The notes below the pieces were generated by a model, which was not told the origin of the DNA, made no database searches, and saw only the letters and a program-made list of their open reading frames with translations. Shown piece by piece: positions 17,340-25,569 of a stretch of 43,770 nucleotides of DNA. The position numbers were made by a program, and so were the translations under genes. Within the stretch, counting starts at the first letter, position 1. Each line of letters begins with the position of its first letter. The DNA comes from Bradyrhizobium agreste (lineage in GTDB: Bacteria; Pseudomonadota; Alphaproteobacteria; Rhizobiales; Xanthobacteraceae). Where the stretch lies: contig NZ_JACCHP010000040.1 of the NCBI RefSeq assembly GCF_016031625.1, positions 1 to 43,770 of the forward strand, given 5' to 3'.

Positions 17340-20300
17340 ATGCCGCATGACGAGTCGAGGACCGGGACGGAGCGTCTGAGACACTGGCTTGAAAGCGTTG
17401 GGCTCAGCCCATACACGGACCTCTTCGTCCGCCACCGCATCGATCTCGACGTCCTGCCCCACCTGACCGAGTCGGATCTGGCACAGCTGGGACTGCCGCT
17501 CGGAGACCGCAAGCGGCTTCAGCGGGCAATGGCGTCCCTTTCCGGAATGGCCGCGCCAGCCACGGCTCAGACATTGCCCGGTACGGCAATCGTTGCGGAA
17601 CGTCGCCAACTCACCACGATGTTCTGCGACATGGTGGATTCCACCGCGCTCTCCGCGCAGTTCGATCCCGAGGACGTGCGTGACCTGATCGCGAGCTTTC
17701 GCGAAACCTGCGTGCGCGTGGTCAAGCATTATGAAGGATTTGCCGCCCGCTTCGTCGGCGACGGCATCCTGGTCTATTTCGGCTACCCGAAAGCGCATGA
17801 GGACGATGCCGAGCGAGCGGTGCGGGCTGGTCTCGAGATCGTGCGGACATTGTCGACCACGCCTGCGATCGAGCCGCTAGGTGCGCTCAGCCATGCGCCC
17901 GCCGTCCGGATCGGCATCGCGACGGGACTGGTGGTCGTGGGCGACCTGGTCGGCCAGGCGACCGAGGAGCGCGATTCCGCGGTCGGCGAGACCGTCAATC
18001 TGGCGGCGCGATTGCAGGGCCTGGCGCCGCCGAACGGGGTGGTCATCTCGTCATCGACGCAGTCGCTGGTGAAGGGAAAGTTCGACTATCGCAATCTCGG
18101 GGTCCATGCACTCAAGGGCATCGCCGGGAGAACACAGGCGTGGCATGTGGTTCGGCCGTCGCGCGTGGAGACCCGCTTTGCCGCGGCCATCGGCTCCCGG
18201 CTGACGCCACTCGTCAATCGCGACGACGAGATCGCGGTTCTGCTCGGCCGCTGGGAACAGGCCAAGGCGGGCGACGGCCAGGTCGTGGTGCTGTTCGGGG
18301 AGCCGGGCATTGGCAAGTCGCGCATCGTCCAGGAAATCTTCGTGCGGATTGCGGGCGATCGGCACGGGCATGTCTCGTTCCAGTGTTCGCCCTACTACAG
18401 CTCGACGGCGTTCCATCCCTTCATCGAGCAGCTCAAATTTGCTCTCGGCCTCGACCGCGACGACGCCTCGGCCTCGTCTCTGTCGAGTCTTGAGCGGACC
18501 GTTGCGGCCGCGCATGGCGATATCGAGCAGGTGACGCCGCTCTTTGCGGCGCTGCTGTCGATTCCGACCGGAGGTCGGTATCCTCCGCTCGATCTGTCGC
18601 CGCAGCAGCAAAAGGACGCGATCGTCTCCGCCCTCATCCATCATCTCCTGGGCCTCGCGCATGATCAGCCGCTGGTGATCGCCTTCGAGGACGCCCATTG
18701 GATTGATCCGACATCCCGGGAGGTCATCGATCTGCTGGTGGAGCGGGTCCAGAACACGCCCATTCTCGTCGTCATCACCTGCCGTTCCGAATTCAGGCCG
18801 AGCTGGAGCGCTCACTCTCACCTCACGACGCTGGTGCTGAACAGGCTGAGCCGGCAGCAGCGGACGACCTTGGTCGAGCGGGTTGCAGGCAGCCGCAAAA
18901 TGCCGAAGGAAGTCGTCGAGGACATCATCGTCAAGACCGACGGCGTACCGCTGTTCGTCGAGGAGCTGACCAAAGCCGTCCTCGAAGGCGACCTTCTGAC
19001 CGAGGAACGCGGAAACTATGTGCTCTCCGGTTCGTGGCGACAGCTGGCAATCCCGGCGACGCTGATGGATTCGCTGATGGCGCGTCTGGATCGGCTGGGC
19101 CCGTTCAAGAGGGTCGCACAGATCGGTGCCACCATCGGCCGGCAGTTCTCCTACGAGATGCTGAACGCAGTCGCCTCCGTACCAGCCGACCAGATCGAGG
19201 CGGCGCTCGATCGCCTGGAGGAGGCAGGGTTGATCGTCCGGCTGGGCCATCCGCCGGATGCGCTCTACTCGTTCAAGCACGTGATGATCCAGGATGCAGC
19301 GCATGCGAGCCTGTTGCGCAGCGAGAGGAGACGGCTCCACGCGCGGATCGCGTCGGTGCTGACTGAGAACTATCCGGAAAAGACCGAGCGCGAGCCGGAG
19401 CTTCTCGCCTATCATCTGACCGAATCCGATCAAAGCCAGCCGGCGGCAGGTTCCTGGATCAAAGCCGGCAGGCACGCCGCAAGGTTGGGAGCCTACCTGG
19501 AAGCGATCGGCCATCTGCGCCGCGGCCTAGCGGTCGTCCTGGGTAGTCCCGAGATGCCCGACCGCGATGAAATGGAGCTGGAGCTTCGCCTTGCGCTGGG
19601 TAACGCGCTGATCGCTGCCAAAGGTTACGGCACACAGGAGGTGGAAGACAATTTTGCCCGAGGCCTCGAGCTCGGACGGCAGCTCGATGATGAAGACAAG
19701 GTGCTAGCGGCGATAAGAGGGCTTTGGATGCACCACTTCATTCGGGCTGACCTGACCAAGGCGCACGATCTGAGTGCCGCACTCCTGAAATTCGCCAGAC
19801 AAGAACGTCCGAGCGAGTTGCTATCGAAGCAGACCCTCTACCTCGTGGAGGCCCATAGGTCGACCGCGGCGACCATGCTTTACCGCGGGCGGTTTCTGGC
19901 GGCGCAACATCATCTTCGTCGCTCAATCCAACTCGATGATCCGGCTCTGCATCGCGGTTCGGCGGAAAGGCTCCTCAATCCAGGTGTCATGTCGACGTCG
20001 TACCTCGGATACCTGCTATGGTTCCTGGGGCAGCCCGACACCGCGCGGCAGCACAGCGAGCAGGCGATTTCCGATGCCGAGCAAATGCGCCATCCTTTTA
20101 CGCTGGCATTCGCGCAGGTGTTTGGCGCATATCTTTGTCAGCATCTGCGCGATGTCACGGGCACCAGAGATTATGCCAGCCGCGCGATGACCATTTCATC
20201 GCAACACGGCTTTTTGCATTGGAAGCAACAGGCGACCATTCTGCATGGATGGGCGTTGACTGAGCTCGGGGACATGGATGCAGGTCTGAGCGAAATGCGC

Positions 20301-20783
20301 GCGGGCGTCGAGGGTTACGAGGCGCAGGATTCCTGGCTCGCCAGTTGCTGGTTCAGATGCCTCCTCGCGCAAGGCTATGCGAGGGCCGGTCTGTCGGAAG
20401 CGGCCTTGCGCGCGCTCGATGGCGCCTTGGCGGTCGCGAAGAGGACGGGCGATCACTTCTATCTGGCGGAGATCTACCGCCTGCAAGGGGAGTCCATCCG
20501 GGCCCATGCCGGACCAGCGGCCGACTCCGAGGAATTGCTCGTGCAGTCGCTGGAGGTCGCGCGCGAACAGAATGCCCGCTCGTGGGAGCTGCGGACAGCC
20601 GTCAGCCTGGCCCGCCTCTGGCGAGATTCCAACAAGCATGAGCAGGCCGCGGACCTGCTTGTGCCAATTGTCGGCAGGCTCCGTGAAGGGTTCTTCACGC
20701 CGGACGTGAAAGAAGCCATCGCGCTCGCAAATGAACTCGATATGCTGTCATTAAGAGATCATCCGTGGAACGCTCGAACCTAG
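17340..20783 (+). CDS. SAM-class III cyclase-AAA ATPase-TPR multidomain protein
   Basis: An 1147-residue cytoplasmic protein. Order: SAM-type helical domain at about 10-67 (LRHWLESVGLSPYTDLF); class III cyclase at about 85-270; AAA/STAND ATPase with Walker A GEPGIGKS at 320-327 and Walker B LVIAFEDAHWID; then a long TPR-like helical tail from about 700. Both metal-binding Asp are kept (Asp97 in MFCDMVDSTA, Asp141 in FVGDGILVYF), as is NLAARL. The base-selecting Lys four residues before Asp141 is Arg137, and the second selecting position is Ser in DSAVGETVNLAARL, so activity or base choice is uncertain. This architecture is common in Bradyrhizobium and mycobacteria, where most members are uncharacterised. 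The ATPase-TPR part resembles signal-sensing STAND proteins that would control the cyclase. Confidence 0.9.
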   Translation: MPHDESRTGTERLRHWLESVGLSPYTDLFVRHRIDLDVLPHLTESDLAQLGLPLGDRKRLQRAMASLSGMAAPATAQTLPGTAIVAERRQLTTMFCDMVDSTALSAQFDPEDVRDLIASFRETCVRVVKHYEGFAARFVGDGILVYFGYPKAHEDDAERAVRAGLEIVRTLSTTPAIEPLGALSHAPAVRIGIATGLVVVGDLVGQATEERDSAVGETVNLAARLQGLAPPNGVVISSSTQSLVKGKFDYRNLGVHALKGIAGRTQAWHVVRPSRVETRFAAAIGSRLTPLVNRDDEIAVLLGRWEQAKAGDGQVVVLFGEPGIGKSRIVQEIFVRIAGDRHGHVSFQCSPYYSSTAFHPFIEQLKFALGLDRDDASASSLSSLERTVAAAHGDIEQVTPLFAALLSIPTGGRYPPLDLSPQQQKDAIVSALIHHLLGLAHDQPLVIAFEDAHWIDPTSREVIDLLVERVQNTPILVVITCRSEFRPSWSAHSHLTTLVLNRLSRQQRTTLVERVAGSRKMPKEVVEDIIVKTDGVPLFVEELTKAVLEGDLLTEERGNYVLSGSWRQLAIPATLMDSLMARLDRLGPFKRVAQIGATIGRQFSYEMLNAVASVPADQIEAALDRLEEAGLIVRLGHPPDALYSFKHVMIQDAAHASLLRSERRRLHARIASVLTENYPEKTEREPELLAYHLTESDQSQPAAGSWIKAGRHAARLGAYLEAIGHLRRGLAVVLGSPEMPDRDEMELELRLALGNALIAAKGYGTQEVEDNFARGLELGRQLDDEDKVLAAIRGLWMHHFIRADLTKAHDLSAALLKFARQERPSELLSKQTLYLVEAHRSTAATMLYRGRFLAAQHHLRRSIQLDDPALHRGSAERLLNPGVMSTSYLGYLLWFLGQPDTARQHSEQAISDAEQMRHPFTLAFAQVFGAYLCQHLRDVTGTRDYASRAMTISSQHGFLHWKQQATILHGWALTELGDMDAGLSEMRAGVEGYEAQDSWLASCWFRCLLAQGYARAGLSEAALRALDGALAVAKRTGDHFYLAEIYRLQGESIRAHAGPAADSEELLVQSLEVAREQNARSWELRTAVSLARLWRDSNKHEQAADLLVPIVGRLREGFFTPDVKEAIALANELDMLSLRDHPWNART

Positions 20784-20803
20784 GACGAGAAGCCGAAGCG
20801 TAG

Positions 20804-20962
20804 CGGGATGGATATTACCGGGTGCGGCTCCTCGGCAACTGGGTCGAGGTGCCCGACGATTCCGTGATCACCGAGCCCAACCGCGCCGGGCGCACCATGG
20901 TCTGGCCCTACTACGTCAACGGCCGTCCCATGATCTGCGCTTCATGCCCGGCAGCATGACGT
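20804..20962 (+). pseudogene. Frameshifted C-terminal relic of a hypothetical protein
   Basis: After an in-frame stop at 20801-20803 the frame reads DGYYRVRLLGNWVEVPDD and continues SVITEPNRAGRTMVWPYY, then shifts near 20936 to RFMPGSMT and ends at TGA 20962. Both halves look like genuine protein and join sensibly only if one base is restored. I cannot name the family. It has no start codon or upstream part, so it is a decayed fragment. Confidence 0.5.
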
Positions 20963-20994
20963 GATCCGGAACGAGCGCGGCAAGGCGGAAAAGC

Positions 20995-21117
20995 TCACAT
21001 CGATTGTCGGGCCGCCCGCACTTCGGCGAATTCGGCGTCGGGGTGGCTGACGATGGTGGCGATCATGATGCCGCTGATGATCAGCGACCAGGCGGTATTC
21101 CAATAGATCCAAAACAC
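20995..21117 (-). CDS. Small membrane protein, 40 aa
   Basis: A GTG start at 21117 with GGGAGG seven bases ahead opens a 40-codon gene. The product begins FWIYWNTAWSLIISG and continues IMIATIVSHP, one hydrophobic helix rich in Trp and Ile, then a short charged tail (DAEFAEVRAARQSM). This is typical of small single-pass inner-membrane proteins. Function unknown. The strong ribosome site and clear helix make a real gene more likely than chance. Confidence 0.55.
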   Translation of the reverse strand: MFWIYWNTAWSLIISGIMIATIVSHPDAEFAEVRAARQSM

Positions 21118-21204
21118 GGGTCAGCCTCCCTCTTGCTTTTCTCACGCGGCAGAGCGACGCCGCCGTCTCCACGCGAGGCCGTCGCGATGGCGAGCGGCAA
21201 GGCG

Positions 21205-21381
21205 CTATTTTGGTTTGGTCGGCGGCGCCGCCCGATCGGTTTGGCTGGTGTGGCGCTTTGCCACGACGTCCGCGTCGCGCTCGCTCTCGTGCGGGCGCGG
21301 CGGAAGCTTCGGCTGGCCGGCTTGACCGCCATGCTTGCCGCCCATGTCGGGCTTGCCTTCGAGATCGTTTGCGCGGGGCAT
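21205..21381 (-). CDS. Small hydrophilic hypothetical protein, 58 aa
   Basis: ATG 21381 to TAG 21205. The product is hydrophilic and Gly/Pro/Lys-rich: MPRANDLEGKPDMGGKHGGQ, then QPKLPPRPHESERDADVV and a tail ending APPTKPK. It is probably disordered. The residue pattern (balanced charges, no stop-prone stretches) looks like real coding sequence and resembles small Rhizobiales hypothetical proteins, but the ribosome site is weak. Confidence 0.45.
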   Translation of the reverse strand: MPRANDLEGKPDMGGKHGGQAGQPKLPPRPHESERDADVVAKRHTSQTDRAAPPTKPK

Positions 21382-21439
21382 GCCGGTTCAATGCGTTCGC
21401 AGGGCATTGGGTTCGCGACAGCATCGGCCGTTTTCGCCC

Positions 21440-21455
21440 TGTGAACGACCTCATA
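21440..21455. promoter_or_regulatory. CRP-type site between two small genes
   Basis: TGTGAACGACCTCATA matches TGTGA-N6-TCACA at nine of ten positions. It lies 58 bp upstream of the leftward 58-aa gene and 75 bp upstream of the rightward 43-aa gene. Confidence 0.35.
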
Positions 21456-21530
21456 GAACCGCCGCTCTTTGCGGTGCAGGATCGCTGACGCGGCCCTTGG
21501 CCTCGCGGCTTGCACCGATGGATTGGCCTG

Positions 21531-21662
21531 ATGCGAAAACGACTCATCCTCTGGACCTTCATGACCTCTGCCCTGGTCGCGATCACCGTGTGGACCGTGC
21601 TCGGGCCGCCGGACCAGCCGCCCGGGTTGCATCTGCCCTCCCGGACCGCAGCGGTGCGCTGA
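21531..21662 (+). CDS. Small membrane protein, 43 aa
   Basis: ATG 21531 to TGA 21662. Residues about 5-24 (LILWTFMTSALVAITVW) form one membrane helix after a basic start (MRKR), then a Pro-rich periplasmic tail (GPPDQPPGLHLPSRTAAVR). The basic N-terminus places the tail outside. The ribosome site is weak. It ends 129 bp before the lactonase gene and could share its transcript. Function unknown. Confidence 0.45.
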   Translation: MRKRLILWTFMTSALVAITVWTVLGPPDQPPGLHLPSRTAAVR

Positions 21663-21791
21663 CCCGCCATCCCGCGACCGATGCGATTTCGGCATCGATC
21701 GATCCCCATTGGATTTTGGTGCGGCGGCGCTCCGCCCGCTATTCTCGCAGCAAAAGCGACAATGCCGCGAGCCGGCTTTCAGGAGGAGCCC

Positions 21792-22931
21792 ATGTCGAGA
21801 CCCATGTCGAGACCGATCCGACGCATCGCATCGCGCGCGCCGCACGCTGCGATCGCCGCCGTCCTGTTCGCTTCTGTCACCCTCGTTTCTGGAGTCCGTG
21901 CCGGCATGGCCGAAACCTTCGCCTATGTCGGCAACGCCGACAGCAACGACATCAGCGTGTTCAAGATGAGCGAGAACGGCGAGATGACGCTCGTGCAGAC
22001 CGCCGCCTTCAAGGGCGTCGAAAAGCCGGGCTCCTCGACACCGCTCGCGATCACGCCCGACCGCCGCGTGCTGATTGCCGCAATCCGCTCGCAGCCATAC
22101 CTCGCGGTGAGCTTTGCGATCGATGCCAAAACGGGCGAGCTCAGCCATCTCGGCAACGGACCGCTCGCCGACAGCATGGCCCATATCGCCATCGACCGCA
22201 GCGGCAAGTTCCTGTTCAGCGCCTCCTATGGCGGCAACAAGGTCGCGCTGAATCCGCTGCTTGGCAGCGGCGTCGCCGGCGAGCCCAAGCAAGTGATCCC
22301 GACCGGGCTGAACGCCCACGCCTTCCTGCCTTCGCCCGACAACCGCTTCGCGTTCGCCACCAATCTCGGCTCCGATCAGGTGCTGGCGTTCGCATTCGAT
22401 GCCACGACCGGCACCCTGACGCCGAACGATCCGCCGGAGCACAAGGTGCCGGTGAAATCGGGGCCGCGGCACTTCGTGTTTCACCCCGGCGGCAAGTTCG
22501 TCTATCTCCTCCACGAGCTGAACGGCGACGTCGCGGCATTCAGCTATGAGGCCAGGAGCGGCGCCTGGGACGAGATCCAGCGCACCACCGCGCTGCCGGA
22601 AGGGTTCTCCGGAAAACCCTGGGCCGCCGACATCCACATCACGCCGGACGGCCGCTTCCTCTATGCTTCCGAGCGCACCTCCAGCACGCTCACCGCCTAT
22701 AAGATCGATGGCTCGAGCGGCAAGCTCACCACGATCGGCAGTGTGCCGACCGAGAAGCAGCCGCGCGGCTTTCAGGTCGACCCCTCGGGGCGCTATCTCG
22801 CCGCGGTCGGCGAGCTCTCCGACAGCATGACGGTCTATGCCATCGACCAGGGCACCGGCGCGCTGGCCAAACTGAAATCCTATCCCACCGGCAAGAAACC
22901 GAACTGGGTCGAGTTCCTGAATCTACCGTGA
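21792..22931 (+). CDS. Periplasmic beta-propeller lactonase-family protein
   Basis: A 379-residue member of the YbhE/6-phosphogluconolactonase-like seven-bladed propeller family. ATG 21792 is chosen for AGGAGG at 21781-21786; a 12-base duplication supplies a second in-frame ATG at 21804. A signal peptide (PHAAIAAVLFASVTLVSGVRAG) marks export, unlike the cytoplasmic E. coli enzyme. Blade repeats are visible as AYVGNADSNDISVFKM, FLFSASYGGNKVAL, FAFATNLGSDQVLAF, FVYLLHELNGDVAAF, FLYASERTSSTLTAY and YLAAVGELSDSMTVY, with GFQVDPSGRYL and ITPDGRFLY as inter-blade turns. Exported paralogues are often of unknown substrate, so a true phosphogluconolactonase role is doubtful. Confidence 0.85.
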   Translation: MSRPMSRPIRRIASRAPHAAIAAVLFASVTLVSGVRAGMAETFAYVGNADSNDISVFKMSENGEMTLVQTAAFKGVEKPGSSTPLAITPDRRVLIAAIRSQPYLAVSFAIDAKTGELSHLGNGPLADSMAHIAIDRSGKFLFSASYGGNKVALNPLLGSGVAGEPKQVIPTGLNAHAFLPSPDNRFAFATNLGSDQVLAFAFDATTGTLTPNDPPEHKVPVKSGPRHFVFHPGGKFVYLLHELNGDVAAFSYEARSGAWDEIQRTTALPEGFSGKPWAADIHITPDGRFLYASERTSSTLTAYKIDGSSGKLTTIGSVPTEKQPRGFQVDPSGRYLAAVGELSDSMTVYAIDQGTGALAKLKSYPTGKKPNWVEFLNLP

Positions 22932-22999
22932 GGGGCCGTCGCCGACCTACGTAATCATCCGTAATTTCGCGCGGTCCGGCTTGGCGTCATATCTCGGTC

Positions 23000-23170
23000 A
23001 TGGACCGGCAGATTGTCTTCAAATGCCCCCGGACGGGCCTGAACGTGCAGCATCGGCTTACCGACGAGCCGAGCGATCGCACGCACGTGTCGGTGTCCTG
23101 TCCGGCCTGCACGCGACTGCATCTGATCGAGCGGGCCAGCGGCAAGCTGGTGGGTGATCGGCGCCGCTGA
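23000..23170 (+). CDS. Small zinc-ribbon-like protein, 56 aa
   Basis: ATG 23000 to TGA 23170. The product begins MDRQIVFKCPRTGLNVQ and contains VSVSCPACTRLHLIE. Cys9 with Cys34 and Cys37 (CPAC), plus nearby His, could hold a zinc ion in a half-ribbon. It ends in a basic tail (GKLVGDRRR). The CPxTG...CPAC...H pattern recurs in small alphaproteobacterial proteins of unknown function. No strong ribosome site is visible. Confidence 0.6.
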   Translation: MDRQIVFKCPRTGLNVQHRLTDEPSDRTHVSVSCPACTRLHLIERASGKLVGDRRR

Positions 23171-23328
23171 CGCCCGCCGCGAGCTCTTCGGAGCGAACCT
23201 GTTCTCCAATCCAGCGACTCATCAAAGACTTGCCGCGACTGCCTGCGGCGCCGCGGCGTCCTGTTTCGGGACGACGCGGCCGTAGTGCCGGCGGCGGCCA
23301 TCTGCTATCGATTGGAGGCATAGCCCCC

Positions 23329-24234
23329 GTGGAATTTCCGATGCGTCATTTGCCCTGCGCCGTTGTTCGAAACCTGTATCCCGCAGCCGTCGCCGGCCTG
23401 CTCGTCCTCAGCCCCCATCCGGCCGGCGCCGCCGAGGACGACGCGCCCAAGGGGCCGGCGGTCACGGTGCTGAAGGTCGCGAAATCCTGCTTCTCCGATA
23501 TCGTCGAGGCCACCGGCACGATCATCGCGCGGGAGGAAACCTCGGTGCGGCCGGAGCGTCCCGGCCTGAAGGTCACGGATGTGCTGGCCGAAGCGGGCGA
23601 TACCACCACCGCCGGCCAGGTGCTGGCGCGGCTGGCGCTGCCCGAGGGCGGCACGCTGCAGGTCACCGCCCCCGTGGCGGGGGTGATCGCGACCTCGACC
23701 GCGCAGATCGGCAACTTCGCCTCGGCCAAGGGCGAGGCGCTGTTCACGATCGTGGCGCGCAGCGAGTACGATCTCGTCGGTCTCGTCGCCACCACCGATG
23801 TGCGCAAGCTCGCGGTCAATCAGCAGGCCACCGTCCGGATCGCAGGCGCCGGCGACATCAGCGGCAAGGTGCGCCGCATCGGCCCGACCGTCGAGCCGAA
23901 CATCCAGCAGGGGATGGTCTATATCGGCATCTCCTCGCAGAAGCGGCTGCTGCTGAATGCGAGCGGGCGCGCGCTGATCAAGACCGGGCAGAGCTGCAAC
24001 GTCGCCGTGCCGCTGACAGCGGTGCAATATTCATCCGCCGGCACGGTGGTGCAGGTGATCCGCCGCAACCGCGTCGAGACCAAGCGTGTCGAGGTCGGCT
24101 TGATGTCCGGCGGCAATATCGAGGTCCGCGATGGCCTCAACGAGGGCGATGTCGTCGTCGCCCGCGCCGGCGCATTGCTGCGCGAAGGCGATCCGGTGCG
24201 TCCCGTGATGGCGAGCGCGGAAGCTGCGAAATAG
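23329..24234 (+). CDS. Orphan RND-type periplasmic adaptor
   Basis: A 301-residue HlyD/AcrA-type adaptor from GTG 23329 (GGAGG at 23313-23317); ATG 23341 is the alternative. A signal peptide (YPAAVAGLLVLSPHPAGAAE) replaces the membrane anchor of its paralogue at 1701-2630. The lipoyl region follows with KSCFSDIVEATGTIIAREE and PVAGVIATSTAQIG, then the beta-barrel (QQATVRIAGAGDISGKVRRI) and membrane-proximal region (RVETKRVEVGLMSGGN). It shares with the paralogue the K-S-x-CFSD opening and the overall order, so the two arose by duplication. No RND permease follows: the next gene converges from the other strand. It must work with a permease encoded elsewhere, perhaps the one at 2630-5776. Confidence 0.85.
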   Translation: MEFPMRHLPCAVVRNLYPAAVAGLLVLSPHPAGAAEDDAPKGPAVTVLKVAKSCFSDIVEATGTIIAREETSVRPERPGLKVTDVLAEAGDTTTAGQVLARLALPEGGTLQVTAPVAGVIATSTAQIGNFASAKGEALFTIVARSEYDLVGLVATTDVRKLAVNQQATVRIAGAGDISGKVRRIGPTVEPNIQQGMVYIGISSQKRLLLNASGRALIKTGQSCNVAVPLTAVQYSSAGTVVQVIRRNRVETKRVEVGLMSGGNIEVRDGLNEGDVVVARAGALLREGDPVRPVMASAEAAK

Positions 24235-24255
24235 GGTTTGAAGAAGGATGCAGCT

Positions 24256-24420
24256 TCACCCTCCCCTGGAGGGGGAGGGTCGATCGCGCGCAGCGCGAGC
24301 GGGGTGGGGTGACGGTCCCTCCGCAACGAACAGTGCCCGAGTGGAGAGATCACCCCACCCCGTCACGCAATCTCGCTTCGCTCGATCGCGTGCCGACCCT
24401 CCCCCTCCAGGGGAGGGTGA
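24256..24420. repeat. Long palindromic REP-like element
   Basis: Perfect 27-bp terminal inverted repeats (24256-24282 and 24394-24420) enclose a second inverted pair (24300-24312 and 24350-24362). The element fills the gap between two convergent genes and would fold into a large branched hairpin, acting as a bidirectional terminator. Its end sequence, TCACCCTCCCCTGGAGGGGG, is of a type commonly scattered through Bradyrhizobium genomes. Confidence 0.8.
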
Positions 24421-24424
24421 GAAA

Positions 24425-25273
24425 CTAACCGCCGGCTTCGCCGAAACGGACGTCTTCGAGCAGCGACGACGACACGGTCGGGACCTGGTCGCCTTCGCTG
24501 GCGCGGGAGATGGCGAGGCGGGTCTTGTTGAAGACGCTTTCGGCGCTGCCCTGCGCATTGAGGTTGTTGAGCAACTCGCCGACCAGCACGCTGTGCTCGC
24601 CCTTGCCGTCGTCGACGACCTTGCCGGGCGAGGCCGAGGTGAGGACCAGTGCGTTGTCGGACGCGCTGATCGGCGCGAGACCGTGGCTGTAGGAGCGGAA
24701 GCGGCGCTCGTAAGGATTGCGGCGGGAGGCGTCGACCACGACGAGCTTGGCCTTGGCACCCTGCTCCTTCATCATGTCGAGCACGCCGTCAATGGAGACG
24801 CCATGGCGGCGGACGTCGCTTTCCTTCCAGATCACGGCATCGACCGGCAGCATGTAGCTCTCGCGTCCCGCCTGCACGCCGTAGCCGCCGAAGAACAGCA
24901 TGACGACGCTGTCGCGCGTGATCCGGGATTTCAGGCGGCCCACGGCGCGGACCATGTCGTCCTTGGTCGCGTCTTCCACCATGTCGACGTCAAAGCCGTT
25001 CTTGCGCAGCGACGACGACAGCGCACGGGCGTCGTTGATCGACTGCGTCAGCGGCGCGCTGGCGTCGGGATAATGTCCATTGCCGATGACGAGCGCGAGG
25101 CGCGAGGTCTGGCCGATCGAACCGGTGATCTGGTCGGTCGAGACGGCCTTGGCGGCATCGATCGCACGCATGTTGAGAGCAGCATGGGCGCCGATCACCA
25201 GCGACACCGTGCCGATGAGGGCTGCGGCGAGGGCGATCGTACGTCTGGAAAGGTCGAGCTGCTTTACATTCAT
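24425..25273 (-). CDS. Caspase-family (C14) pseudoenzyme with Tyr/Ser in place of His/Cys
   Basis: A 282-residue protein from ATG 25273 (MNVKQLDLSRR), with a signal anchor at about 12-31 (TIALAAALIGTVSLVIGAHA), so exported or membrane-tethered. Residues 57-280 form a caspase p20-like fold: RLALVIGNGHYPDASAPL, the NDARALSSSLRKNGFDV helix with its S1-type Asp, and YMLPVDA. The catalytic His, normally in a SGHG motif, is Tyr131 in FFGGYGVQAG, and the catalytic Cys, normally in DACR, is Ser183 in VVVDASRRNPY. Both changes together argue for a conserved pseudo-orthocaspase (the YS type described in bacterial surveys), not random decay, since the rest of the fold is intact. It would act as a binding or regulatory protein. 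Confidence 0.85.
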   Translation of the reverse strand: MNVKQLDLSRRTIALAAALIGTVSLVIGAHAALNMRAIDAAKAVSTDQITGSIGQTSRLALVIGNGHYPDASAPLTQSINDARALSSSLRKNGFDVDMVEDATKDDMVRAVGRLKSRITRDSVVMLFFGGYGVQAGRESYMLPVDAVIWKESDVRRHGVSIDGVLDMMKEQGAKAKLVVVDASRRNPYERRFRSYSHGLAPISASDNALVLTSASPGKVVDDGKGEHSVLVGELLNNLNAQGSAESVFNKTRLAISRASEGDQVPTVSSSLLEDVRFGEAGG

Positions 25274-25422
25274 CTCGGTTCGTTTCCTGTGCCAAAGACC
25301 AGCCAAGCGCGCGCACACAGTTTGAGTAGCGCGATAGCGTCTTTAGGTTTGAGGGATTGGCCGGGGAAGTGCCCCCGAATTGCGCGCAATTTGCGGCGCC
25401 GCACCAAACAAACCCTTAACCG

Positions 25423-25452
25423 GATATAGGCCCGGGGGCAATAGATTGCCAA
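25423..25452 (-). promoter_or_regulatory. Sigma70-type promoter of the caspase-like gene
   Basis: On the minus strand TTGGCA (25452-25447), 18 bases, then TATATC (25428-25423), about 150 bp before the ATG at 25273. Confidence 0.4.
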
Positions 25453-25569
25453 AAATTTGATCTAAGTGTCTGAATGCGTTAATAAATTCTCCGAGCTGGA
25501 ATCCTCGCATCGTTGGCTTCCCCGTAGCCTTCCGGGGCGCGACCATGCAGCCCCTCGTGCCGGCTTTTC

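Noticed and set aside
21081..22637. Long open frame antisense to the lactonase gene
   Set aside because: Low-complexity translation without domains; the plus-strand propeller with AGGAGG is clearly the real gene.
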